DNA from: a virus | Virus record (IMG/VR): IMGVR_UViG_3300031669_000237 | Span: 1-23,595 of that record | Direction: 5' to 3' (one strand) | Length of the DNA stretch: 23,595 bases | Part shown: positions 7,068-13,032 of the stretch, in pieces | Position numbering within the stretch: position 1 is the first letter of the stretch | Layout of the letters: every line of letters begins with the position of its first letter | Program-made: the position numbers and the translations under genes | Notes under the pieces: model-generated | What the model was told of the DNA's origin: nothing | Database searches by the model: none | The model's input: the letters and a program-made list of their open reading frames with translations, nothing else

Positions 7068-7418
7068 CTATTTTTTCAACAAAAAACGCTCGATTGTTTG
7101 CAGGGCTTTCCCTGATTTTACCATTGCTGGGCTGAAACGCATCACGCGCCAGCCCAGAATGGCGGCTTCGTTGAGCTTCTCAAGGTCGGCATCCTGGGTG
7201 TGCCGCCCGATGGCCACAGCTTTACCATTTTTCCCGATCACCGCCATGCGGTTGCCTCCGTCCACCTCGATCAACAACATGCACTCAGGGATGGCAAAAT
7301 CCGCGCGCCATTTGCGGCCGGGGCAGAACTCGTGTTCAGGGATGGCATGGATACCGGCAGCTCGAAGATGCAGGGCAAGCATGGCCTCGCCGGGCGACTG
7401 TTTCACGCCTTCTTCCAT
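7068..7418 (-). CDS. Vsr/DUF559-like PD-(D/E)XK endonuclease domain protein
   Basis: A 116-residue protein. The core KWRADFAIPE followed by LLIEVDGG is the D-x(n)-E-x-D pattern of the DUF559/Vsr branch of PD-(D/E)XK nucleases. GRHTQDADLEKLNEAAILGW and VMRFSP complete the usual Vsr-like order (H-x(n)-D-x-x-K-x-x-x-x-x-x-G-W). It probably nicks or cleaves DNA, possibly in recombination or repair like other nin-region nucleases. The ATG is 11-13 bases from GGGAG. An alternative GTG at 7406 gives an exact GTGA overlap with the upstream stop and a nearer GAAGAAGG, and would shorten the protein by four residues. Confidence 0.78.
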   Translation of the reverse strand: MEEGVKQSPGEAMLALHLRAAGIHAIPEHEFCPGRKWRADFAIPECMLLIEVDGGNRMAVIGKNGKAVAIGRHTQDADLEKLNEAAILGWRVMRFSPAMVKSGKALQTIERFLLKK

Positions 7419-7825
7419 TTTTTGATAATCTCCCAGTGCGTCAGCTCGCCAGACTCCATAACATTGACACCAAGAAACGCTTTATTTGGATTTGGATCGT
7501 GGATAACTGTGCCACTGCGATTTATCAGGACGGCATGGGTAGATCCCTCGAATGTACGGCTTTTTACGGATGCACGAATTGCCCCCTTAATCGTGGGAGT
7601 TTTGTCCAACGCGATAGAACTAACATCTGGTGCCGGTGGGAATCCGCAGCCGCAATAATCATATCTAATCGCGCGCAAATATCCCCAATAGACCTCGAAC
7701 CAGTCGCCTTTGTACAGAATGAAATGAGGAACTTGCTCTATTTCCAATTCAAATAGGCTCGCAATAGTTGCGCGCAGGCAGTCTCCACGATGGGAGTCAA
7801 TAATAGTCTGGTAAACTTTTTTCAT
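7403..7825 (-). CDS. Cysteine-peptidase-fold (C39/papain-like) small phage protein
   Basis: The 140-residue product begins MKKVYQTIID, supported by AAGGGG six bases before the ATG. A catalytic-looking cysteine lies in GDCLRATIASLFELE (about residue 15), a histidine in THAVLINRSG and an aspartate in VIHDPNPN near the C-terminus. This C ... H ... D order with HAV and HDPxP is that of C39/papain-like folds. I recall many bacterial and phage hypotheticals of this type with G-N/D-C-x-x-A-x-x-A-S-L-L-E and V-P-x-F. The substrate is unknown. It overlaps the downstream nuclease and the upstream 16-codon ORF. Confidence 0.65.
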   Translation of the reverse strand: MKKVYQTIIDSHRGDCLRATIASLFELEIEQVPHFILYKGDWFEVYWGYLRAIRYDYCGCGFPPAPDVSSIALDKTPTIKGAIRASVKSRTFEGSTHAVLINRSGTVIHDPNPNKAFLGVNVMESGELTHWEIIKKWKKA

Positions 7826-7872
7826 ATCAACCCCTTCCATTTCCACCAGATATCGGATACGCTTTGGATCAT
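7822..7872 (-). CDS. Candidate 16-residue micro-ORF
   Basis: The frame reads MIQSVSDIWWKWKGLI. Its ATG (7872-7870) overlaps the upstream stop as ATGA, and its TGA (7824-7822) overlaps the next ATG in the same way, so it fits exactly between two coupled genes. It could serve only to carry ribosomes across the junction. GGGTG is the only weak ribosome site. The evidence is positional. Confidence 0.35.
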   Translation of the reverse strand: MIQSVSDIWWKWKGLI

Positions 7873-7958
7873 GCCAGCACCCAATTCAAGATCAGAAACG
7901 CCGCAACCCACAGATGCCAAGTCCAGCATGCCCAGATGAATATGGAGAAGAGGATCAT
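7869..7958 (-). CDS. 29-residue single-pass membrane peptide
   Basis: Starting at ATG 7958-7956 the product is almost wholly hydrophobic (MILFSIFIWACWTW, then LWVAAFLILNWVLA), enough for one or two membrane passes. Both ends overlap neighbours as ATGA. A longer reading of the same frame back to 8138 would overlap the conserved C-terminus of the PP-loop gene by 65 bases, and I think it less likely. Function unknown. Tiny membrane peptides in phages can act in lysis or exclusion, but nothing here decides that. Confidence 0.55.
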   Translation of the reverse strand: MILFSIFIWACWTWHLWVAAFLILNWVLA

Positions 7959-8077
7959 TGGACACGCCTCCAGCCAACCGCTGTGTATATCCCGCACACA
8001 AACAAAAATGGGTGGCTCACCCAGAATATCGGCCTGCAAGTCCACTTCTTTCCTTTTATGGTTTGGGTGTATTTCAT
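7955..8077 (-). CDS. 40-residue small membrane-associated protein
   Basis: The ATG (8077-8075) overlaps the PP-loop gene stop as ATGA, and the TGA overlaps the next micro-gene. The product starts MKYTQTIKGKKWTCRP and continues with a hydrophobic stretch (IFWVSHPFLFVCGIYTAVGW) ending in RRVQ. A basic N-terminus, one hydrophobic helix and a basic end look like a small inner-membrane protein. No family recognised. Confidence 0.5.
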   Translation of the reverse strand: MKYTQTIKGKKWTCRPIFWVSHPFLFVCGIYTAVGWRRVQ

Positions 8078-9000
8078 TCGCATAATCCGTAAGCTGATGA
8101 ACAAGCTGTAGGTTCAGCAAGATCACCAAGCAAATCATATTGAGTTCCACCTCGTGTCGTCTTTGACCATTCAACACGCTCATCAATTGTTTCGAAGCCG
8201 CAAGAATGCAAAAATGAAGATTTTCCAGAGCGACTCACATCGCAAACTAATTGTTCCCATTTTCTAATGCGGTCTATTTGCTCTGGGAAGCGTGCTGCAA
8301 TTTCTCTCAACTCATCTTTATTGACATTTATGCACGGCATACAGCCCACACGCCCCATGCCTGCGCTGTAAAGAGGATTAGGCTGAATTCCCCGAAGCTT
8401 GGCAAATACGAATGTATCCATCGCAGTCCAATCAACAATTGGTCTAAATGCCCACATGCGCGGCCCAATACGCTCCATTTTTTTTGCATTTAACCGCCTC
8501 TTTGATTCGTCACGCCGAACACCCTGCCAAGAAATCATAGAATCCCCGGCATCGACAATATCTAGCTGGAATTCAACAGCAAGATTTCGCTTTAATTCTT
8601 CTGTGCAAAATTGGCGACCATGCGAGGGGAAGAGTCCTTTTATCATGCATAAATCAAGGAACGGATTACCACTTGGGTACATCAATTCCGCAGCACGTCC
8701 AGCTCTTTCTGGTGTCCACGGAAACTTCGCGCTTGGAAAATAATCAGGTCCACCAGCGGCTATTTCAAGCAAGCGAATACGATGCCTTTCCATCCGCTCT
8801 GTGAAGTCGGCCTTCAGCCTAACAATCGTAATATCCAGAGCCTGCTCTAAATATGTCAAATGTTCATAAACCGCTTCATGCTCGTTGCCGGTGTCGCAGA
8901 AAATTGGAATGACATGCTCTTTTGGGCAGTTTTCAAGCGCGAGCAGTAGAGTTGCAACGCTATCTTTGCCGGTACTGCAACTCACTACGTGCTTAATCAC
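8074..9000 (-). CDS. PP-loop enzyme, phage PAPS reductase family
   Basis: A 308-residue protein from a GTG (9000-8998) eight bases after AAGGG. A GTG three codons earlier is possible. The N-terminus VVSCSTGKDSVATLL is the PP-loop S-x-G-K-D-S nucleotide-binding motif. FCDTGNEHEAVYEHL, the conserved HGRQFCTEELK and a GCMPC motif before an NKDEL helix follow the phosphoadenosine phosphosulfate reductase fold. The protein ends SSAYGLCE, a tail I know from phage members. The family adenylates or reduces sulfate in bacteria. The cysteine pairs in phage forms suggest Fe-S or zinc binding and a role in sulfur transfer or nucleic-acid modification, which is inference. Next to it lie methyltransferase and nuclease genes. 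Confidence 0.85.
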   Translation of the reverse strand: MIKHVVSCSTGKDSVATLLLALENCPKEHVIPIFCDTGNEHEAVYEHLTYLEQALDITIVRLKADFTERMERHRIRLLEIAAGGPDYFPSAKFPWTPERAGRAAELMYPSGNPFLDLCMIKGLFPSHGRQFCTEELKRNLAVEFQLDIVDAGDSMISWQGVRRDESKRRLNAKKMERIGPRMWAFRPIVDWTAMDTFVFAKLRGIQPNPLYSAGMGRVGCMPCINVNKDELREIAARFPEQIDRIRKWEQLVCDVSRSGKSSFLHSCGFETIDERVEWSKTTRGGTQYDLLGDLAEPTACSSAYGLCE

Positions 9001-9011
9001 GCTGTTCACCC

Positions 9012-9116
9012 TTAACGTGAACCAAGCTCACGCAACATTTCGCGCGTATCATCTGCGCGCTCCTTCAAACTGAAAAAGCTGAAGCGGGTGTCATCGTCCA
9101 TCAATATTTCTGCCAT
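9012..9116 (-). CDS. 34-residue acidic peptide upstream of the PP-loop gene
   Basis: ATG 9116-9114 is preceded by a strong AAAGGAG. The product reads MAEILMDDDTRFSFFSLKER and continues with DDTREMLRELGSR. It ends three bases before the first possible GTG of the PP-loop gene. The good ribosome site and tight fit support a real small gene. No function is known. Confidence 0.6.
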   Translation of the reverse strand: MAEILMDDDTRFSFFSLKERADDTREMLRELGSR

Positions 9117-9156
9117 TTGTGTTACTCCTTTGTGGTTATGTGTGGAAACTTTGTAA

Positions 9157-9369
9157 TCAATCACTACTGCTTCGTAAAAATCTCGGAATATCGTAGGCGT
9201 GCGGTATGAAATTTACGCTATCCACACTTGATAGCATCGGAGGTGTTGATGGGCCTGGTGGAGCATGTGGACATTTGTGAATTCCCCATGCAACTTGATA
9301 GTCTCTCAGTTCGGCATCCTTTTGCCCGCATAGTGGACATATTTCATATACATCTCTTTTAATTGCCAT
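9157..9369 (-). CDS. 70-residue protein with an N-terminal zinc ribbon half
   Basis: The ATG follows AGGAG, nine bases upstream. Residues 11-14 are CPLC (CPLCGQKDAELRDYQ) and a later KCPH may supply the other ligands, giving a C-x-x-C ... C-x-H arrangement. The C-terminal half (SSVDSVNFIPHAYDIPRF) has no recognised motif. It follows the HNH gene with an 11-base overlap. Confidence 0.65.
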   Translation of the reverse strand: MAIKRDVYEICPLCGQKDAELRDYQVAWGIHKCPHAPPGPSTPPMLSSVDSVNFIPHAYDIPRFLRSSSD

Positions 9370-9619
9370 GTAGTAGTCTCCTAAGTGTGATATTCAGCGC
9401 CTTGATCTCGTCCAGCTTGTAAATTTTCCACATGGTCTTTTCCCGGTGAATGCCGCCCTTCCCGGTGTGGCATTCCTGACATAGCGCAACGCAGGTGTAA
9501 GCACAGGATTGGTCTATGTGATGCGCGTCTGAAGGCCCGGGTGCGTTACAGACCGAGCAAGGGAGATGCTTGATGGCTTCGATGTGATCGCGTTCAGCGC
9601 GGGTGTATGACTGATTCAC
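9359..9619 (-). CDS. HNH-type nuclease (Ref/DUF968-like)
   Basis: An 86-residue protein with CSVCNAPG (C21, C24), DAHHI (H33/H34), CQECH (C47, C50, H51) and GGIHREK (H58). This is the zinc-bound HNH fold in the compact form seen in P1 Ref and DUF968 phage proteins, which nick DNA and stimulate recombination. All expected metal and catalytic positions are present. The GTG start overlaps the upstream stop (GTGA) and has GGAGG eight bases upstream. It lies between a DPPY methyltransferase and a PP-loop gene, resembling a nin-region recombination set. Confidence 0.8.
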   Translation of the reverse strand: MNQSYTRAERDHIEAIKHLPCSVCNAPGPSDAHHIDQSCAYTCVALCQECHTGKGGIHREKTMWKIYKLDEIKALNITLRRLLHGN

Positions 9620-9780
9620 AGCACATTCCTCCGCGTCCGGTAGGTAATTATGTCGCGAGCGGTCGATATACCGCAGCCAAACTCAGCAGCCAGTGTTTCG
9701 TAGCCGATGACATAGGCTAGATACTTGGCGCGCATCTTGCGTACTTGGTCATCGGTTAGGATGGCGCGGTGGTGCATCAT
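9616..9780 (-). CDS. 54-residue helix-turn-helix protein
   Basis: The start is ATG 9780-9778, which forms an ATGA overlap with the upstream stop and follows GAGGGGGG. A much longer upstream frame extension overlaps two real genes and is rejected. The sequence RAILTDDQVRKMRAKY followed by YETLAAEFGCGISTARDII is a clear helix-turn-helix. It is followed by the HNH gene and may bind DNA for it, as in HNH/HTH pairs. That link is inference. Confidence 0.7.
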   Translation of the reverse strand: MMHHRAILTDDQVRKMRAKYLAYVIGYETLAAEFGCGISTARDIITYRTRRNVL

Positions 9781-9986
9781 GCACCCCCCTCTTTGAATGT
9801 ATCTTCCATTAAAATATCCCACTCCTTGCGAGAATACCGCACCTCTTCCCCATCCGTCCCAGCCCAGTGCGTCCCACAATTCAAGCAGACTCGGTTGACC
9901 TTCTGGACTTGCGGTTCGCCATAATGAACCCATAGCGGCCATTTATAGCGCTCGGTGTGGTGCGATGGTTTGGTGCAACAGGTCAC
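9777..9986 (-). CDS. 69-residue protein with putative zinc-binding residues
   Basis: A GTG at 9986-9984 overlaps the methyltransferase stop (GTGA) and follows AAAGGA. An earlier in-frame ATG lies deeper in the methyltransferase and is less likely. Motifs are TCCTKPSHH near the start and VCLNCGTHW in the middle, which together could bind zinc. The end is acidic (KEWDILMEDTFKEGG). No family recognised. Confidence 0.65.
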   Translation of the reverse strand: MTCCTKPSHHTERYKWPLWVHYGEPQVQKVNRVCLNCGTHWAGTDGEEVRYSRKEWDILMEDTFKEGGA

Positions 9987-10702
9987 GGAAACATCCTTTG
10001 CTGAGCCGTTGCCTGCAACACTCTCGCGCATCCGGCCTTGAAATAATCAGCATCCAACTCGCATCCAGTAAGCTCGAATCCTAGATTGTTTGCGGCGATT
10101 ACGCTACTCATTGAACCTAGATGGGTGTCTAAGATGCGCTGGCCGGGCTTGGCGTAGTTCGTTAAAAGCCATTCGTAGAGCTTTACGGGCTTTTGGGTGG
10201 GGTGGAATCGCTGCTCATTTAACGCTTTGTTACCTTGCTGCACCGATGAGCCTACTGCAGCACCTTGCATCATGCCATTCCACATATACCGAACCATTTG
10301 GATGCTTTCGTGCATTGAGCAATAAGCAATCTCAGCTTTGGAGTAATCGCTGTCATCTTTAATTTTGTCCCAAACAATTCTGCCTCCATTAAGCAAAATC
10401 GGCAAATAGTTAATCCCCCAAATAATGCGATTTTTACTCACTCGTTCAAGCTCGATGAAGTAATCCACATCAGGCGGGAAGTTATCCCAATCCTTTTTTT
10501 CATAGCCGCCATCAGCACAAAATATCTTGCTTCCATTTTTCTGCTTAACAAATTTGCTTCTGCAGGTTCCTCCGTGCTGCCCTATCCCATAAGGCGGGTC
10601 GCAAATGCAAAGGTCGAACGCCTTGTCGGGAAGCGTCCGCATGAAGTCCATGCAGTCCACGTTGTGCAGGGTAGCTTTGCCGATGATGATTGGAGCGTTC
10701 AT
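9983..10702 (-). CDS. DNA N4-cytosine/N6-adenine methyltransferase (DPPY type)
   Basis: A 239-residue protein. Motif IV is LCICDPPYGIGQHGG (DPPY near residue 34). TQKPVKLYEWLL and RILDTHLGSMSSVIAANNLG supply motif X and motif I in the circular order of the beta group, and ELTGCELDADYF is motif II. In motif I the usual D-x-F-x-G-S-G is D-T-H-L-G-S-M, with a methionine where glycine is common, as in many phage copies. The ATG follows AAGGGA. It probably protects phage DNA from host restriction. The promoter at 10798-10826 lies just upstream, so this gene heads a leftward transcript. Confidence 0.88.
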   Translation of the reverse strand: MNAPIIIGKATLHNVDCMDFMRTLPDKAFDLCICDPPYGIGQHGGTCRSKFVKQKNGSKIFCADGGYEKKDWDNFPPDVDYFIELERVSKNRIIWGINYLPILLNGGRIVWDKIKDDSDYSKAEIAYCSMHESIQMVRYMWNGMMQGAAVGSSVQQGNKALNEQRFHPTQKPVKLYEWLLTNYAKPGQRILDTHLGSMSSVIAANNLGFELTGCELDADYFKAGCARVLQATAQQRMFP

Positions 10703-10797
10703 TTGAGTTCCCTTGTCGGATTGAGTGAGGTTGTCGGCCAGTTTAAAGGACAAGCTTTAAAATGCTTGCGGGGCTCTCACACCCACCGACGGAAATA

Positions 10798-10826
10798 ATA
10801 CTAAACGCTTGCGCTGGTAATTGCAA
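10798..10826 (-). promoter_or_regulatory. Leftward sigma70-like promoter upstream of the DPPY methyltransferase
   Basis: On the minus strand TTGCAA (10826-10821), 17 bases, then TAGTAT (10803-10798). The -35 hexamer lies within an inverted repeat GCTTGC / GCAAGC (10807-10812 and 10823-10828) that could be an operator. It starts right after the ninB stop. The remaining ~95 bases to the ATG hold no convincing gene and would be the leader. Confidence 0.5.
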
Positions 10827-10828
10827 GC

Positions 10829-11236
10829 TCATTGTGCTGGAATCTCGCTGAATTTTACGTTGTGTTCAACTGCGAATGCAATCGCGTACTCAATCAAGCT
10901 GGAACCTCGTTTCTTGCTCATTAACGCCGTGGATTCGCGCAGGTTGATGAATTCCCCTTCTATCCCGGGCAAAACATCACTCCCCTCGCCTGTTGCGATC
11001 GCGTGACCCGATACCAGCAAGACCTTCCACTGGGCTGCTGTGCGTACCTTTCCAGCCCATTCAAGGCCGCTATTCGCAATGTCTGAGCAGATGGCGTGAA
11101 ACTTCGAATTTTGTTCCAAATTTCGAGACGGCGGCTTTATCTCGACCATAAAGCCATCAGGGGCCAGCATGACCTGAGCTGCGGCCAGCTTGCGCGCGGT
11201 GTCGTGAACCAGGAAAAATATCCGCTTGTCAGACAT
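10829..11236 (-). CDS. ninB: NinB-family recombination protein
   Basis: A 135-residue protein with the NinB (lambda Orf) layout: an N-terminal strand region, then KPPSRNLEQNSKFHAICSDI, a conserved middle segment, WKVLLVSGHAIATGEG, and a C-terminal SSLIEYAIAFAVEHNVKF. NinB binds single-stranded DNA and assists RecA-type and annealing recombination in place of RecFOR. Length is normal for the family. It has an AAAGG site and overlaps the methyltransferase by eight bases. It should work with the ERF annealase encoded on the other arm. Confidence 0.9.
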   Translation of the reverse strand: MSDKRIFFLVHDTARKLAAAQVMLAPDGFMVEIKPPSRNLEQNSKFHAICSDIANSGLEWAGKVRTAAQWKVLLVSGHAIATGEGSDVLPGIEGEFINLRESTALMSKKRGSSLIEYAIAFAVEHNVKFSEIPAQ

Positions 11237-12290
11237 GTTCTAGCCTTTCGTAGAGCAATCGGAATGCGGTTGCTGCCTGGAGCGGAACTTGGGCATTGCC
11301 ATAGCCTTTAAGTTGGCCCACCCTATTGGGAACATCATTAGCCACCCTACCCAATTTGGGTTCAATCTCAAACCACTCGATTCCTGTACCGCATCCGGCA
11401 GACTGTTCGTTTCTGGATTTCGTCCGGTTTTCTCCATTGTTTCCGGTAATCTCGCGCCCTTGTAATCGCGTGTGGCTGGTGTCGGCCACATCTTCATATT
11501 CGCTTCCATCCTCGCTTCGTCGTATGCTTGACACATCAGCGGGTCTATCTGCTCCCTCAAGTTCCCGGGTCTGCTCCGGTTCTTCCTGCCTCCATTCGTG
11601 GCTTGTCGTTTCATAGCTTCGTAGCTGCGGCTTGGCAGACTGTCCATCGTGTTCGGTGTTGCCCATATTTGTTTTTTCTTGGTATGTGCTGCCCGGTATG
11701 CCATTGCACTCATTTCCTCGAACGTCTCGCATGTTCTTGCCAGAATGTTCAAGTCTCCCTCGTTTGTGAATCCCCTCACCCCTAAGGTAGGCCAGCGCGA
11801 ACCACCTATCTCTCCCATGCGGAGCGCCGACATCGGATGCACGAATGCACAGCCATTGCGCGTCATACCCCATCGCGGCCAAGTCTCCGAGTACGGTTCC
11901 CAACCCGTTAGAAAGGATTGCTGATACGTTTTCCAGGAAGATGAACTCTGGTCGTACCACGCCAGCGATTCGCAAGACTTCTCGGTAAAGTCCTGACCGA
12001 GTGCCTTCTCCAAGTCCGGCCTGTTTTCCAGCGTTGCTAATATCCTGGCAAGGGAATCCCGCATGGATGCAGTCCACTCGTCCGGCGTATTCGGATGGAT
12101 CGAACAGCCGGACATCCCCTTCCCACACTGACAAGTCAGGGAACCATCCGTCTGCTGCACGTTCTCTAAGGACTTGGCAAGCGTACTTGTCCCACTCGAC
12201 CGCAACAATTGGCTTATGTCCGAGGATGAGGTCGGCAAGCAGTCCACCTCCAATTCCAGCAAAGAGGTGCATTGACCGTAGTTCATTCAT
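11229..12290 (-). CDS. C5-cytosine DNA methyltransferase
   Basis: A 353-residue Dcm-like enzyme. Motif I is HLFAGIGGGLLADL (8-21), motif II AVEWDKYAC, motif IV HAGFPCQDIS with catalytic Cys81, motif VI FIFLENV (E120), motif VIII VGAPHGRDRWF (about 154-164) and motifs IX/X GRVANDV...LKGYGNAQVP (314-336). The key residues are present. The region 170-305, the target-recognition domain, is unusually polar and low in hydrophobic residues (many N, E, R, G, S), consistent with constraint from a second frame. The ATG overlaps the upstream gene by eight bases and has AAAGG five bases upstream. A second frame is open over essentially the whole gene (separate entry). Confidence 0.9.
   Translation of the reverse strand: MNELRSMHLFAGIGGGLLADLILGHKPIVAVEWDKYACQVLRERAADGWFPDLSVWEGDVRLFDPSEYAGRVDCIHAGFPCQDISNAGKQAGLGEGTRSGLYREVLRIAGVVRPEFIFLENVSAILSNGLGTVLGDLAAMGYDAQWLCIRASDVGAPHGRDRWFALAYLRGEGIHKRGRLEHSGKNMRDVRGNECNGIPGSTYQEKTNMGNTEHDGQSAKPQLRSYETTSHEWRQEEPEQTRELEGADRPADVSSIRRSEDGSEYEDVADTSHTRLQGREITGNNGENRTKSRNEQSAGCGTGIEWFEIEPKLGRVANDVPNRVGQLKGYGNAQVPLQAATAFRLLYERLEHV
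11240..12286 (-). CDS. Second reading frame inside the C5 methyltransferase gene (WPTP / LNPxWVxWLM-type protein)
   Basis: The +1 frame relative to the methyltransferase is open for 348 codons. It begins at an ATG (12286-12284) that forms the canonical ATGA overlap with the upstream gene. Motifs in order are SSSSWKTYQQSFLTGW (114-129), SETWPRWGMTRNG (133-145), IWATPNTMDS (208-216), MWPTPATRDYKGARL (266-280) and LNPNWVGWLMMFPIGWANLK (308-327). I recall these SETWPRxGMxxxG, WPTPxxRDxKG and LNPxWVEWLMGxPxGWTDL motifs from many phage proteins annotated separately. The chance of 348 stop-free codons at equal base frequencies is about 6e-8, but the motifs are the stronger evidence. The function is unknown, and translation is not proven. 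Confidence 0.6.
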   Translation of the reverse strand: MNYGQCTSLLELEVDCLPTSSSDISQLLRSSGTSTLAKSLENVQQTDGSLTCQCGKGMSGCSIHPNTPDEWTASMRDSLARILATLENRPDLEKALGQDFTEKSCESLAWYDQSSSSWKTYQQSFLTGWEPYSETWPRWGMTRNGCAFVHPMSALRMGEIGGSRWPTLGVRGFTNEGDLNILARTCETFEEMSAMAYRAAHTKKKQIWATPNTMDSLPSRSYEAMKRQATNGGRKNRSRPGNLREQIDPLMCQAYDEARMEANMKMWPTPATRDYKGARLPETMEKTGRNPETNSLPDAVQESSGLRLNPNWVGWLMMFPIGWANLKAMAMPKFRSRQQPHSDCSTKG

Positions 12291-12474
12291 CGCCGCCTTT
12301 CAATATCTCTTCAGCTATCGCGCTGCCAATACAAGGCGAGAATCCAAACTTCTTGGCGCACGCGGCATCGTTCTGCTGCTGTTCGCGTCTGCCAGCCAAA
12401 TAGCAAGCAACCGCAAATTCACTTAGATTGCGCGATGCTTGATGTATTTGCTGGATTTGCTCGTTTGTTAGCAT
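12283..12474 (-). CDS. 63-residue protein upstream of the methyltransferase
   Basis: The ATG follows AGAGGT. The sequence starts MLTNEQIQQIHQASRNLSEF and then has VACYLAGRREQQQ and ILKGGDE. It is helical. The pattern is similar to many short phage proteins with unknown function. The stop overlaps the second-frame ATG by ATGA and the methyltransferase ATG by eight bases, so both could be coupled to it. Confidence 0.7.
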   Translation of the reverse strand: MLTNEQIQQIHQASRNLSEFAVACYLAGRREQQQNDAACAKKFGFSPCIGSAIAEEILKGGDE

Positions 12475-12490
12475 GATTACCTCTTGGTGA

Positions 12491-12507
12491 TTTGAGTTAT
12501 GCTTCGG
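12491..12507 (-). repeat. Gene-junction repeat, short copy 1
   Basis: On the minus strand this is CCGAAGCATAACTCAAA, holding the last codons and stop of the 141-residue gene. The same 17 bases are in the copies at 13317 and 14003. Here the downstream AGGAGAATG part of the module is absent and is replaced by AGAGGTAATCATG. Confidence 0.75.
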
Positions 12508-12922
12508 GTGTACATATCACGGTAGGGGTTGCATATCGTGCGCTGTTTATTTCCATCTCCTTTGTGTAGGCATCATCCAAAAACCCAACAGGCCATCGGA
12601 GCTCATCCTCATAATTCAATCCGACAGTTTTATATTCATGTTCCGCATTCAGATACAAAACACTTATTTTCTCATGCAGCGTTGGGTCAAGCGCGCACCG
12701 CAACCTCAACTGGTGGAAAAACAATTCAGACGGAGCAACTCTGAAAAATGTATCACCCCGCTTGATAGCTTCTATCGCTGCGTCAGCCTCCTTGTCGCCT
12801 TGGTCTTTCACCATCACAATGGTCAATGCTTTGCTCATAGTTAAGGGCGGTAAAATCACCCCTAACCCGGCGTTCAACACAGACGGCGCAACAGCATCTT
12901 CTTTCACAGCCTCAGTATTCAT
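12497..12922 (-). CDS. Unknown 141-residue phage protein
   Basis: It starts MNTEAVKEDAVAPSVLNAGL. I see an N-terminal flexible segment, a segment LTIVMVKDQGDKEADAAIEA, then RLRCALDPTLHEKIS and a C-terminal VICTPEA. The family is not recognised. The ATG overlaps the 28-residue gene as ATGA and has only a weak GAAG site, which suggests coupled translation. The last codons GAA-GCA-TAA belong to the repeated junction sequence described separately. Confidence 0.65.
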   Translation of the reverse strand: MNTEAVKEDAVAPSVLNAGLGVILPPLTMSKALTIVMVKDQGDKEADAAIEAIKRGDTFFRVAPSELFFHQLRLRCALDPTLHEKISVLYLNAEHEYKTVGLNYEDELRWPVGFLDDAYTKEMEINSARYATPTVICTPEA

Positions 12923-13005
12923 TTCTTCATCTCACTTTCTGCGGCAGCGCCGCTGGTTAACTTTACGTTCAGGTTGTCAGTGTCTCTTGACCCAAAATCA
13001 ATCAT
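12919..13005 (-). CDS. 28-residue small protein
   Basis: ATG 13005-13003 follows GGAGAATGAG from the repeat module. The product is MIDFGSRDTDNLNVKLTS followed by GAAAESEMKK, and its TGA overlaps the next ATG (ATGA). The ribosome site and coupling support translation. Function unknown. Confidence 0.6.
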   Translation of the reverse strand: MIDFGSRDTDNLNVKLTSGAAAESEMKK

Positions 13006-13007
13006 CT

Positions 13008-13032
13008 CATTCTCCTATTTGAGTTATGCTTC
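13008..13032 (-). repeat. Gene-junction repeat, copy 2
   Basis: On the minus strand it reads GAAGCATAACTCAAATAGGA then GAATG. It contains the last two codons and TAA of the 96-residue gene and the AGGAG ribosome site of the 28-residue gene, so it functions as a stop plus ribosome-site linker. Confidence 0.8.

Noticed and set aside
7959-8186. Longer version of the membrane-peptide gene starting at 8138 or 8186
   Set aside because: It would overlap the conserved C-terminus of the PP-loop gene. The ATGA chain of small genes accounts for the region better.
9781-9942. Upstream extension of the 54-residue helix-turn-helix gene
   Set aside because: It overlaps the neighbouring coupled gene completely, while the ATG at 9780 has a strong ribosome site and ATGA overlap.
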